Assembly: GCA_963734625.1 (NCBI GenBank)
Contig: CAVTHW010000023.1
Location: 24,789 to 88,788 of the forward strand
From: CAVTHW01 sp963734625
Lineage (GTDB): Bacteria > Acidobacteriota > Terriglobia > Bryobacterales > Bryobacteraceae
DNA: 64,000 bases
Reading direction: 5' to 3'
Positions 17,885 to 26,884 of this stretch are shown here, in pieces. Each line of letters opens with the position of its first letter. Within the stretch, counting starts at the first letter, position 1. Under the pieces are notes generated by a model. The model was given only the letters and a program-made list of their open reading frames with translations, was not told where the DNA came from and ran no database searches. The position numbers and the translations under genes are program-made.

Positions 17885-19246
17885 ATGAGGCAAGTCAAGC
17901 TCGCGGTTCTTGCTCTAACCCTAGGCGGTGTCATGCTTGGAGCCACGGATTTTAAGATTCCCTTCGAGAAATACACTCTCAAGAACGGCATGCGGGTGAT
18001 TCTCGCGCCCGACAAATCCGTGCCGGTGGTTACCGTTTACGTGATCTACGCCGTCGGCGCCCGCTCGGAGGAGAAGGGCCGCACCGGCTTCGCCCACCTG
18101 TTCGAGCACATGATGTTCGAGGGCTCGGCCAACGTGCCCAAGGGCCAGCACTTCAAGGTGGTCGAATCCAACGGCGGCAGCATGAACGGCTCCACGCACC
18201 CGGATTTTACGGATTACTACGAGGTCCTTCCCTCCAATAAGCTGGCCGTGGGCCTGTGGCTGGAGTCGGATCGCATGCGTTCGCTGGCCATAACCCAGGA
18301 GAACCTGGCCAACCAGAAGGAAGCCGTCAAGCAGGAGCGCCGTCTGTCCTTCGACAACCAGCCCTACTCGACGGCCATCGTCGATACGTGGCCGCAGATC
18401 TCCTTCCAGAACTGGCAGAACTCCCATTCTCTGATCGGTTCGTTCGAGGATTTGAACGCCTCCTCGGTGGATGATGTCACCAAGTTCTTCAAAACTTACT
18501 ATGCGCCGGACAACGCCGTGCTGGTGCTGGCCGGCGACATCGACATCCCCGCGGCGAAGAAGCTCGTAGAAACTTACTTCGGCGACATCCCGGCGCAGCC
18601 CCAGCCCAAGCACCCGGACATGACCGAGCCTTCCACCGTGAAGCCTCGCACCGAGGTTTACAAGGATCCTCTGGCGCAGGTTCCGGCGGTGGTCATCGGC
18701 TACCCTGGACCGAAGCGCCGGAGCCCGGATTACTATGCGCTGGGCATGCTGGACTTGCTGCTGACCGGGGGTGACAGCTCGCGCTTCCAGCAGAACCTGG
18801 TCAAGGGCAAGCAGTCCGTGATTCAGTACGAGGCCAACCTGGGCTGGCCGTTCGCCGGCCCCAGCGATTACCAGGACCCCGGCATCTACGGCATGTTTCT
18901 GCTGTACAGTCCGGCCTTCAAGGGCACTGACATCGTGGAGCAAGCGCAGGCCGAGATCGCCAGCATCCAGAAGGACGGCGTGGACCTGAAGGAGTTGAAT
19001 CGGGCCAGGACAACTCTGCGGGCGACGATGATCGGCCGCCTGCAGGTCTCTCTCGAGCGCGCCATCCTGCTGGGCAAGTATGAGCGCTTCGACGGCAATC
19101 CCGACTACGTCAACACCGAACTGGCTTCCTATCTCGCTGTGACGCCCGAACAGGTCCAGGCCGCGGCTAAGAAGTACTGCGTGCCGGAGCGCCGCTTCGT
19201 TTTGGAGATCCAGCCGGCGCCCAAGACGGAGAAGCCGCAACCATGA
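17885..19246 (+). CDS. M16 zinc peptidase, catalytic subunit
   Basis: 453 aa. A cleavable signal (MRQVKLAVLALTLGGVMLGA) implies export. The inverted zinc motif HLFEH is at residues 71-75 (H71, E74, H75), with the downstream glutamate in a KEAVKQERR helix; two M16 half-domains follow. Its stop overlaps the start of the next M16 gene by 4 bases (ATGA). Paired bacterial M16 proteins, one catalytic and one inactive, form heterodimeric periplasmic peptidases, which fits this pair. Substrates are unknown. Confidence 0.92.
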   Translation: MRQVKLAVLALTLGGVMLGATDFKIPFEKYTLKNGMRVILAPDKSVPVVTVYVIYAVGARSEEKGRTGFAHLFEHMMFEGSANVPKGQHFKVVESNGGSMNGSTHPDFTDYYEVLPSNKLAVGLWLESDRMRSLAITQENLANQKEAVKQERRLSFDNQPYSTAIVDTWPQISFQNWQNSHSLIGSFEDLNASSVDDVTKFFKTYYAPDNAVLVLAGDIDIPAAKKLVETYFGDIPAQPQPKHPDMTEPSTVKPRTEVYKDPLAQVPAVVIGYPGPKRRSPDYYALGMLDLLLTGGDSSRFQQNLVKGKQSVIQYEANLGWPFAGPSDYQDPGIYGMFLLYSPAFKGTDIVEQAQAEIASIQKDGVDLKELNRARTTLRATMIGRLQVSLERAILLGKYERFDGNPDYVNTELASYLAVTPEQVQAAAKKYCVPERRFVLEIQPAPKTEKPQP

Positions 19247-20646
19247 AGAAAGTGAGACTACCGCTGATTGCACTGGCCGCCGCCATGACACTCTCCGCAC
19301 AACAGATCGACCGGACCAAGCTTCCCCAGACGGGAGCCTTGCCGCCCTTCAAGCTGCCGCCTACCTTCGAGAGCACGCTGCCGAACGGCCTGCGAGTGGT
19401 GCTCGTCGAGGACCGGCGCTTTCCGCTGGTGACCGTGCGCCTGGCCTTCGAAGCCGGATCCAAGTTCGATCCTAAAGACCTGCCCGGCCTTTCCGAGGCG
19501 GTCGCAACGCTGCTGACCGAAGGCACCAAGACCCGGACCTCGCGCCAGATCGCAGAGCAACTCGCCGACATTGGCGGCGCTCTCAAAGCAGCTTCGGGTT
19601 CCGACGGGCTGACGGCCCAGGGCAACGCGCTGGCCGAGAATCTGCCCCAACTGCTCGACCTGCTCGCCGATGTCACCCTGAACGCGTCGTTTCCCGAGGA
19701 TGAAGTCAAGCTGTACAGGTCAAAGCGCGGGCAGGAATTGCTGGCCCAGCGTGCGGAGGCCTCCTTTTGGGCGGATCAAGCCATCACCGCCGCGGTTTAC
19801 GGTTCGCACCCCTACTCCCGGATTAACCCGACTCCCGAGTCGATCGCCAGGCTCGACCGCGATACTTTAGCCCGCTTCCGTGACGCGCATCTGGCTCCCA
19901 ACAACGCGACGCTAATCCTGCTCGGCGCCATTCCGGCACGCGAAGAAGCCCTGAAGCTAATCAACGCCAGGTTCAGCGCCTGGCAGAGAAGGGAACTGCC
20001 CGCGCGCCCCGCGCCGGACTTCCCCGCGCCCAAGCGCACCATTACGCTGGTGGACCGGCCCGGTTCCGTCCAGGCCGACATCCGCGTGGGCCACCTGGCC
20101 GTAGATCGCCTGAGCAAGGACTACTTCCCACTGACGGTAGGGAATACGATTCTCGGCGGAGGCGCGAGTTCGCGGATGTTCATGAACATCCGCGAGAAGC
20201 AGGGCTTCGCTTACGACGCGCACAGCAGCCTCCTGTCGCGCAAGAACGCCGGTCTCTTCATGGCCGTGACCCAGGTGCGCAATGAAGTCCTCCAGCCCGC
20301 CCTGGAGTCGCTCCAGAAGGAACTGGAGACGATGGCCAAGCAGCCCGTGGCCGCGGCGGAACTGACCGACGTCAAGAACTACATCAGCGGCAATTTCGTA
20401 ATGGGGCTGGAGACCCAGGCGGGATTGGCGACGCAACTTGCCAACATGAAGCTGCTCGGTTTGCCCACGAACTATCTGGAGACGTACACTGCCCGCGTTC
20501 GCGCGGTGGAGCCCGGCGAGATCGAGGCCGTCGCCGCCAAGTATGTTGCGCCCGCCGAGGCCAGCATCGTCGTGGTGGGCGATGCTTCCGCGATCGGCAA
20601 GACCCTGGAGAAGTTCGGTCCGGTCACGGTCGAAAAAGCCCAGTAA
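19243..20646 (+). CDS. M16 peptidase-like protein, inactive partner
   Basis: 467 aa with a signal peptide (MKKVRLPLIALAAAMTLSA). The fold matches M16 (FESTLPNGLRVVLVEDRRFP), but at the HxxEH position it reads GLSEAVATLLTEGT, so the zinc ligands are absent. The C-terminal half keeps REKQGFAYDAHS, the Arg/Tyr region that helps bind substrate in trans. It is translationally coupled to the catalytic gene (ATGA), so it is most likely the structural/substrate-binding half of a heterodimer. Confidence 0.9.
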   Translation: MKKVRLPLIALAAAMTLSAQQIDRTKLPQTGALPPFKLPPTFESTLPNGLRVVLVEDRRFPLVTVRLAFEAGSKFDPKDLPGLSEAVATLLTEGTKTRTSRQIAEQLADIGGALKAASGSDGLTAQGNALAENLPQLLDLLADVTLNASFPEDEVKLYRSKRGQELLAQRAEASFWADQAITAAVYGSHPYSRINPTPESIARLDRDTLARFRDAHLAPNNATLILLGAIPAREEALKLINARFSAWQRRELPARPAPDFPAPKRTITLVDRPGSVQADIRVGHLAVDRLSKDYFPLTVGNTILGGGASSRMFMNIREKQGFAYDAHSSLLSRKNAGLFMAVTQVRNEVLQPALESLQKELETMAKQPVAAAELTDVKNYISGNFVMGLETQAGLATQLANMKLLGLPTNYLETYTARVRAVEPGEIEAVAAKYVAPAEASIVVVGDASAIGKTLEKFGPVTVEKAQ

Positions 20647-20661
20647 AGCCGGTCTCCGGCC

Positions 20662-21249
20662 ATGGAAGTAATCCAGCATTGGGTCGTACAGTACGGCTAT
20701 CTGGGGATCTTCTCTCTCCTCGTTCTAGGCATTGTCGGGCTTCCCGTCCCGGATGAGACTCTACTGGCTTTCGCCGGCTATCTCATCCGACGCGGCGATT
20801 TGAAGGCTTTGCCGACCTGGCTCGCGGCGCTTCTCGGGAGTATGTGCGGGATTACGATCAGTTATATCGTGGGCCGAACGACCGGCTACTATCTGATTCG
20901 CAAATTCGGACCGCGCATGCATTTCCCGCCGGAGAAGCTGGACCTCGTGCATCACTGGTTCCACAAGTTGGGGGGCTTCACTCTGACGTTCGGCTACTTC
21001 GTGCCCGGGGTGCGGCACTTCACTGCCGCCGTGGCGGGCGCTTCCCGCCTCGAGCTCCCCGTCTTCGCCGCCTTTGCCTACGGTGGCGCTCTGCTTTGGA
21101 CCAGTTCTTTTCTTGCTCTCGGTTACTTCCTGGGAGACCTTTGGTCGCAAGGTTTGAGCTCGGTGCACAAGCTGGCCCTCGTGGCGGGCGGCTTGGCAGC
21201 CGCAGTGATCGTCGGGTACTTACTCTACCGGCGCCGCCGTACCCGCTAG
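20662..21249 (+). CDS. DedA-family (VTT) membrane protein
   Basis: 195 aa. The family landmarks are GLPVPDETLLAFAGYLIRRGD near residue 27, a GxxxG-rich ISYIVGRTTGYY segment, KFGPRMHFP, and the FGYFVPGVRHFTAAVAGASRL segment before a hydrophobic run; about 4-5 membrane spans. DedA/VTT proteins act as lipid scramblases or flippases for envelope lipid recycling; the lipid here is unknown. It starts 15 bases after the M16 pair and may be cotranscribed. Its 3' end overlaps rdgB by 30 bases, tail to tail. Confidence 0.9.
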   Translation: MEVIQHWVVQYGYLGIFSLLVLGIVGLPVPDETLLAFAGYLIRRGDLKALPTWLAALLGSMCGITISYIVGRTTGYYLIRKFGPRMHFPPEKLDLVHHWFHKLGGFTLTFGYFVPGVRHFTAAVAGASRLELPVFAAFAYGGALLWTSSFLALGYFLGDLWSQGLSSVHKLALVAGGLAAAVIVGYLLYRRRRTR

Positions 21250-21813
21250 CAGATACTCCACCATCGCCCGCAGCGCTTTCGAGCGGTGACTGACTTGCAG
21301 TTTCTGCTCGGCGCTCACTTCGCCGAAGGTGCGGTTGAACGGCGGATAGAAGAACAACGGGTCGTAGCCGAAGCCGTTCGCGCCGCGGGGCGCCTCCGCT
21401 ATGCGGCCCTCCACCGTCCCGCGAAAGGTCCGGATCAGCTTGCCCGCTTCGGCCAGCGCCACCACGCAGACGAACCGCGCCGAGCGGTCTTCAACCCCGT
21501 GGAGTCGTTCGAGCAGGAGCCGGTTATTGGCCTCGTCAGTCGCGCCGTCGCCTGCGAATCGCGCCGACAGGACGCCCGGAGCGCCGTCCAGCGCGCGCAC
21601 TTCCAGGCCCGAGTCGTCCACGAACAACGGCCCCGGTGCGTGCAGGCTGTAATAATGCGCCTTCTGGACGGCGTTTTCCTCGAAAGTCGCGCCGGTTTCT
21701 TCGCAGGGCGGGAGGTCCCGAAGTCCGGGCAGGGTCTCCAGTTCAAGACGGCCGGTCGCCAGGCGGAACTCGGCGAGTTTGCCTGGGTTGGTTGTGGCGC
21801 AATACAGTTTCAC
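21220..21813 (-). CDS. rdgB: XTP/dITP pyrophosphatase
   Basis: 197 aa, normal length for the HAM1/RdgB family that removes dITP, XTP and ITP from nucleotide pools. Motifs: TTNPGKLAEF at residue 7, TFEENAVQKAHYY, FVDDSGLEVRALDGAPGVLSAR, NGFGYDPLFFYP and VSHRSKALRAM. It overlaps rph by 4 bases at its start, the common rph-rdgB pairing, and converges on the DedA gene with a 30-base overlap. Confidence 0.96.
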   Translation of the reverse strand: MKLYCATTNPGKLAEFRLATGRLELETLPGLRDLPPCEETGATFEENAVQKAHYYSLHAPGPLFVDDSGLEVRALDGAPGVLSARFAGDGATDEANNRLLLERLHGVEDRSARFVCVVALAEAGKLIRTFRGTVEGRIAEAPRGANGFGYDPLFFYPPFNRTFGEVSAEQKLQVSHRSKALRAMVEYLLAGTAAPVE

Positions 21814-22535
21814 GGCAGTCCGAGGATGCCACGTTGGATCTCAATCAGCTTGGCGATCGACCCGCGCGTCAGATCGACCAGACGCTGCATCTGGGCGTCG
21901 TCGAAAGGGGTTTGCTCGGCCGTGGCCTGCACCTCGACGAAGCGCCCCGAGCCGGTCATCACCACGTTCATGTCCACCTCGGCCCGCGAGTCCTCCTCAT
22001 AGCAAAGGTCCACGAGCAATTCGCCGCCCACGATGCCGGCGCTGATCGCCGCCACGCAATCCCGCACTGGCAGACTCTTGATCGCTCCGCATTCCAGCAG
22101 GCGCCGGAAGGCGAGCCCCATTGCCACGAAGGCCCCTGTGATCGATGCCGTCCGCGTTCCGCCGTCGGCTTGCAGCACGTCGCAATCCAGGATGATCGAC
22201 CGCTCCCCGAGCGCCGCCAGGTCCACCACCGAGCGCATGGACCGGCCGATCAGCCGCTGAATCTCGTGGGTCCGGCCCGAGGGCCGGCCCTTGGTGACTT
22301 CCCGTGGAGTGCGCGTTACCGTCGAGCGCGGCAGCATCGAATACTCGGCCGTCACCCAGCCCCGGCCTGAGCCGCGCAGGAACTGAGGGACACCCTGTTC
22401 CACGGTCGCCGCACAGAGCACGTGCGTGTTGCCGATCTCGATCAGCGCGGAGCCCTCGGCAGTCTTTAGGAAGTCCGTCGTAATGCGCACCGGGCGCGTC
22501 TCGCCCGGCGTCCGGTTATCAGGCCGCATGATCAT
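21810..22535 (-). CDS. rph: ribonuclease PH
   Basis: 241 aa. Phosphorolytic 3'-5' exoribonuclease trimming tRNA 3' ends. Family motifs: RPDNRTPGETRPVRITTDF near the N-terminus, GRGWVTAEYSMLPRST, GRTHEIQRLIGRSMRSV (phosphate-binding Arg region), DCDVLQADGGTRTASITGAF and DLCYEEDSRAEVDMNVVMTG. Its ATG lies inside an ATGA overlap with the stop of a small upstream membrane-protein gene, and its own stop overlaps the rdgB start, giving a three-gene coupled unit. Confidence 0.96.
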   Translation of the reverse strand: MIMRPDNRTPGETRPVRITTDFLKTAEGSALIEIGNTHVLCAATVEQGVPQFLRGSGRGWVTAEYSMLPRSTVTRTPREVTKGRPSGRTHEIQRLIGRSMRSVVDLAALGERSIILDCDVLQADGGTRTASITGAFVAMGLAFRRLLECGAIKSLPVRDCVAAISAGIVGGELLVDLCYEEDSRAEVDMNVVMTGSGRFVEVQATAEQTPFDDAQMQRLVDLTRGSIAKLIEIQRGILGLP

Positions 22536-22672
22536 GCTGATCTCAACATCGCATAAAAGAGCAGAGACATGAGGATCAATCCAAGCACCACCAGGAGGAT
22601 GCAGGGCACCGCGCCGCCCGGGGTCGCGGATGCGAGCTTCTTTTTCTTTCCCGCCAGTTTGAGTTTAGCCAC
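22532..22672 (-). CDS. 46-aa basic single-span membrane protein
   Basis: Reading from GTG 22672 gives 46 residues: a Lys-rich start (AKLKLAGKKKKLASA) then one hydrophobic span (AVPCILLVVLGLILMSLLFY) and a short tail MLRSA. The stop TGA overlaps the rph ATG (ATGA at 22532-22535), a strong sign of translational coupling. I do not recognise it by name; the KKKK-then-helix form is that of a small inner-membrane protein. No clear ribosome binding site precedes the GTG. Conservation before rph elsewhere would settle it. Confidence 0.6.
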   Translation of the reverse strand: MAKLKLAGKKKKLASATPGGAVPCILLVVLGLILMSLLFYAMLRSA

Positions 22673-22689
22673 TGTTAGAATGAAAACAA

Positions 22690-24627
22690 ATGGCGCGCTC
22701 CGGCGCAACTGCCGCCCGCGCGGCGGACCGGTTTTATCGAGTCTCTCTTCTAGGGCTGGTCGCCAGCGCCCACGCGGCGCTCATCGGCTCCGGCTACATT
22801 CATGTCTGGCCGGTCTTGGCCGCCGTACACTTGCTGCCCGTCCTGGCAGTGTTCCTGATTTTCAAGGCGAGGCCCGTCTGGGCGCACGCCGTTAAGGCGC
22901 TGGCCCTGGCCGAACTGCTGGCGGCCGCCTTGCTGTCGGACACTGCGGCATTCTTTCTCTTTCTTGGCGCCTTTCTTTCCTTCCTGGTTGCCACGCAGGC
23001 GAGCGAGGAGATTCTGCGCGCCGCCCGCGGGCGCTTCCAGGTGGCGCGGGGCGAGTTGCGCGGCTTCTACTGGCGTCTGGGGACGCTGATTGCGATTATC
23101 GCTCTGGTGATCCCTGGGGTGACCAGCGGCCTGTTTTTCGTTTTGCCGCGCACGGCCCACGCCGCTTTCTCCCGCCTCGCCTCCGAGCGTTACCATCTGC
23201 CCGGTTTTTCCGCCGAAGTTCGGCTCGGCCAGATCGGCTCGATCCTGGACCGCGGCACACCGGCCATGCATGTGCGCATCGTCGGGGCGGCGGGGCCGAT
23301 GTCAATCAAATGGCGGGGCGCGGCGCTCAGTTCTTTCGACGGCAAGCGATGGACGGCACCGGGAGGACCTGGCGAGACGATCCGCGTGGATGAAGACCGC
23401 TCTATTCTCGCGGACGACGACCAGCGCCGGCTCGCGGGCCGGCGGATCACCTATGAAGTTCAGTTGGAGGCCATCAACTCCAACGTGCTGTTCCTGGCGG
23501 GCGTCCCCGAGGTGCTTTGGATCGCCTCGCCTTCCATCACTCGCGCTCCCGGCGCGGTTTACCGGCTTGGCTCTGCCCCCGTCGAGCGGCTGCGCTACGG
23601 CGCCATCAGCTACCTGGAAGCACCGCGGCCCCAGGCTCGTCCCGGCGACGGGTATCTCCAACTTCCCGCCATCGATGGCCGGATCCGCGCGCTGGCCCTC
23701 GAAGCCACGTCGGGGTACTCGTCGGACGAGGCCAAGACGGCAGCCTTGGAACGCTATCTTCGGAGTAACTTCGGGTATACTACCGATCTCCCTTCCAGTG
23801 AGCCATCCGACCCGCTGGCTTACTTTCTTTTCGACCGGAAGCGTGGCCACTGCGAATACTTCGCGACCTCGATGGCAGTCATGCTTCGCACACTGGGCAT
23901 CCCTTCGCGGCTGGTCACGGGCTTCCACGGTGGCGTTCTGAATCCGGTCACTGGATGGTACGTGGTTCGCGCCTCCGACGCCCACGCCTGGGTGGAGGCA
24001 TGGACGCCGGAACAGGGCTGGATGACTTACGATCCCACGCCCTCCGCTCCTCGCGCGGGAGAGGGGTCCCGGTGGGCAAGGCTGCTTTTCTACACCGACG
24101 CCGCCGAGCTGTTCTGGCAGAACTGGGTGGTGAACTACGATCTGGGGCGGCAGGTGACGCTGGCCTCCCGCATGGGAAATTCCGGCCTGACGTTCGGCGC
24201 GCGCTTTGGGGATCGGATCAGATTGGCGTGGCTGCGAACCCAGGCAGCCGCGCTTAAGGCTCTGAGGCGGTATGGGCTGATATTGCTGTCCGTATTGGCC
24301 GTGGCTGCTGCTCTGCGCTTTGCCGCTCCGCGGGCCGCGGCCTGGTGGAATACCCGCCGGCGGCTTAGAAAGGTGCATCGCGGAGAGGCTGTTGCTTCGG
24401 ACGCCACGCTGCTTTACGTTCGAGCGCTCGACATCCTCAAGCGCCGCGGATTCCCAAAGCCCGCCTGGCTCACTCCCGCTGAGTTCGCGCGCACGCTTCC
24501 GCCTTCGGGAACGGCGGAGCTGGTGGCCGGCCTCACCACTGCCTACCACCAGCTCCGCTACGGCGAAGCCCGCGACGCCGCCCCCCGCATGGCGGCGCTG
24601 CTCCAGCAATTGGAGCGGCTCACTTAG
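22690..24627 (+). CDS. TgpA-like transmembrane transglutaminase (DUF3488/DUF4129)
   Basis: 645 aa. The N-terminal ~170 residues hold five or so membrane spans (DUF3488-like). A periplasmic transglutaminase-like domain follows, with catalytic Cys388 (GHCEYFATSMAVML), His432 (DAHAWVEAW) and Asp448 (YDPTPSAPR). A further span around residue 530-550 leads to a cytoplasmic DUF4129-like tail. TgpA-type proteins are essential envelope proteins in Pseudomonas; the reaction is not settled. They often accompany DUF58 and MoxR genes, which are absent here. It converges with the VIT/vWA gene, overlapping by 8 bases. Confidence 0.9.
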   Translation: MARSGATAARAADRFYRVSLLGLVASAHAALIGSGYIHVWPVLAAVHLLPVLAVFLIFKARPVWAHAVKALALAELLAAALLSDTAAFFLFLGAFLSFLVATQASEEILRAARGRFQVARGELRGFYWRLGTLIAIIALVIPGVTSGLFFVLPRTAHAAFSRLASERYHLPGFSAEVRLGQIGSILDRGTPAMHVRIVGAAGPMSIKWRGAALSSFDGKRWTAPGGPGETIRVDEDRSILADDDQRRLAGRRITYEVQLEAINSNVLFLAGVPEVLWIASPSITRAPGAVYRLGSAPVERLRYGAISYLEAPRPQARPGDGYLQLPAIDGRIRALALEATSGYSSDEAKTAALERYLRSNFGYTTDLPSSEPSDPLAYFLFDRKRGHCEYFATSMAVMLRTLGIPSRLVTGFHGGVLNPVTGWYVVRASDAHAWVEAWTPEQGWMTYDPTPSAPRAGEGSRWARLLFYTDAAELFWQNWVVNYDLGRQVTLASRMGNSGLTFGARFGDRIRLAWLRTQAAALKALRRYGLILLSVLAVAAALRFAAPRAAAWWNTRRRLRKVHRGEAVASDATLLYVRALDILKRRGFPKPAWLTPAEFARTLPPSGTAELVAGLTTAYHQLRYGEARDAAPRMAALLQQLERLT

Positions 24628-26839
24628 TCAGCGCCACATACCAGACTGCTTTCATTTCCGCCAGCGCGGCGAGCTTTTCCGCGGCGATCCGCCCGACCAG
24701 CGTCCGCGGGGCCTTCCCGCTGGAGATCGTTTCGAAGCCGATTCGTTTGAGCTGAGCGATAGTCTCCGGCGACAGGTCCCCGAGGGTCAGCTCGATCTTC
24801 AGCTTCCCTGGATTCGGCCCGCCTTGCTTCAGTTGCTCAACGATTGCGGAAAGCGATGCGTCAAGCTTCGAGGCCGTTGCCCGGACCTGCGCCACCGTTC
24901 TTGGCATAAGTTCCATTACGCCAAATTGGGCGCGGCCCTTGAGCGGAAAGTTGCTTTGCGCTGCGTCAGCCACTTCCCCGAACACGCCGCGGTAACTGAC
25001 CCCGTCCGGCATCTCGACGGGAACCTCGACGCGCCGGGGCTGTCCATCCGTCGTCACCGTCATCTCTTCCACCGCCACGAAGGAAGTGAACTGGGTCATC
25101 AGGCGGTAATCCAGCCCGAGTTGAGTGATGGCCTCGCGCACGTCCTCTCTTGGCGTTCCGCTCAGATCATCGATGCGGGCGCGCGCCCACAACGTGGCCA
25201 GCACCTCGTGATCCGGTTCCGTGGCCGGCAGATCCACCGCGATTTCGCGCGTCACGGGCCGCCCCGACATCTTCCCTCTCAGACGAACAATGCCGCGGCC
25301 GGACCGTTGATAGCGGCCGGTGAGGATGATCGGTTTGGCGCCGAACAGGTCGGGAATGCGGGTTGGATAGACGTCCGTGACCGCCAGCCCTCCCCAGTCC
25401 ACGGCGATGTCGGTCAGGAGGGGGTTGCGGACACGCTCATGGAAGCGGCGCGCAGCGGCCTCGCCGTCGTCAGTCAGGCCCACATACTCGACCTCGCCCC
25501 GGCCGTACTGCGCCATTTTATCGAGCAAAAGTCGGTTGACCGAATTGCCGATGCCAAAAGAGAAGATCCGCGCGTTCGGATGCTTCTGAATCTCGGCGAT
25601 GATCTCCAGGTCGTTGCCCACGTAGCCGTCGGTCATAAAGCACACGACCCGGAGGTGGGACTGGGAATCGGAAGGCTCGAGCGCCGCCCGAATGGCCTTC
25701 ATCATCTCCGTTCCGCCGCTTCCCCGGCGGGATGCGAGAAACGCCTGGGCCATAGTCAGGTTCTCGCGCGTGGCACGCACGGGCTCGGGGAATAGGATGC
25801 TCGTGTCCCCCGAGAAAGTAATCAGATTGAAGGTGTCTTGCGAATACAAACCCTCCAGCGCGAGCTTCATGGCCTGCTTGGCCTTCTCGATGGGGCGGCC
25901 GGTCATCGATCCCGAGGTGTCCAGCACGAAGACCAGTTCCTTAGGCGTCACGTCCGCCGCAGTGATGCGTTCCGGCGGCTGAACGATCAGGGTGAAAAAG
26001 CCGCCTCTGGCCGCACTGTGCGCCAGGAACGCATCCTGGATCTTGTTCCCGGCGACCTCGTAACGCAGGATGAAGTCCTTGTTCGGGATCACCGCCCTAT
26101 CCCTCAAGCGGACTACCGCTTTGCTTGCGGCGGGCCGGGCGACATCGACTTCGTGCGTGGATGACAACAGCTCAGCGACCGGCACGCCGGCATCCAGCGT
26201 GACTGCCACTGAGATGTCATGGCCCGCCCGGGTGCCGGGCTTCGCGACCGGCGGCGTGATCCGGGAGGCGTCCAACGCGCGGGGAATGTAGCGCGGTCCC
26301 ACCACCATCGGGAATACGAACTCGTAAGCGCCCTCTTCGTACTTGAGCGTCTCGACGTAGCTGATGATGACCTTGACGCTTTCGCCAGGCATGATGTTGG
26401 CCACCATCTGGGTGAAGATGTTGGGCCGTTCCTGGTCGAGCAGGGCCGCGACCTTCCCGGCGGCGCGGGCGGCATCGTAGATTTTCTGCGCCTCCTCGCG
26501 GCGCTTGATCTTGCCCCGCACCACGCGGCCGCCGACCAGCATCGTCATGTCATCCACGGCGGCGTTATGCGGCAACGGAAAGGTGTAGACGGCTTCGATC
26601 TTCTCGCTGAACGGATTCTCGAACTCCTGGGTGACGGTGACCCGCGCGAGAAAGCCGGTGATATCGGCCTTCACCTCGGTGTGCTTGAGCGGACACGCGG
26701 CCGCGGGCTTTCCATCGGAACCCAAGCGAAATAGCGAACCTTCGGTGACTTCCGGATCTTGAGCGGATCCGGCCGGTCCCGAGAGAATTAGAAAGGCTGC
26801 CGCGACTGCCAGCAGTGCTCCGGATGTTTTGCGCTTCAT
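24620..26839 (-). CDS. exported VIT and vWA domain protein
   Basis: 739 aa with signal peptide (MKRKTSGALLAVAAAFLILSGPAGSA). A VIT domain (about residues 45-180, with ENPFSEKIEAVYTFPLP) precedes a vWA domain starting at LVFVLDTSGSMTG, whose DxSxS metal (MIDAS) motif is intact, plus FMTDGYVGND. The remainder is a beta-rich region and a charged C-terminal tail with no LPXTG sorting signal or terminal helix. Such proteins (inter-alpha-trypsin-inhibitor-like) are thought to bind partners at the cell surface. It lies 45 bases downstream of the anti-sigma-like gene on the same strand, so is probably in its operon. Confidence 0.9.
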   Translation of the reverse strand: MKRKTSGALLAVAAAFLILSGPAGSAQDPEVTEGSLFRLGSDGKPAAACPLKHTEVKADITGFLARVTVTQEFENPFSEKIEAVYTFPLPHNAAVDDMTMLVGGRVVRGKIKRREEAQKIYDAARAAGKVAALLDQERPNIFTQMVANIMPGESVKVIISYVETLKYEEGAYEFVFPMVVGPRYIPRALDASRITPPVAKPGTRAGHDISVAVTLDAGVPVAELLSSTHEVDVARPAASKAVVRLRDRAVIPNKDFILRYEVAGNKIQDAFLAHSAARGGFFTLIVQPPERITAADVTPKELVFVLDTSGSMTGRPIEKAKQAMKLALEGLYSQDTFNLITFSGDTSILFPEPVRATRENLTMAQAFLASRRGSGGTEMMKAIRAALEPSDSQSHLRVVCFMTDGYVGNDLEIIAEIQKHPNARIFSFGIGNSVNRLLLDKMAQYGRGEVEYVGLTDDGEAAARRFHERVRNPLLTDIAVDWGGLAVTDVYPTRIPDLFGAKPIILTGRYQRSGRGIVRLRGKMSGRPVTREIAVDLPATEPDHEVLATLWARARIDDLSGTPREDVREAITQLGLDYRLMTQFTSFVAVEEMTVTTDGQPRRVEVPVEMPDGVSYRGVFGEVADAAQSNFPLKGRAQFGVMELMPRTVAQVRATASKLDASLSAIVEQLKQGGPNPGKLKIELTLGDLSPETIAQLKRIGFETISSGKAPRTLVGRIAAEKLAALAEMKAVWYVALTK

Positions 26840-26884
26840 GGAAATCCTCCTCGTACGGAAAATGCTGCGAGGAGGAGGTTCCTT

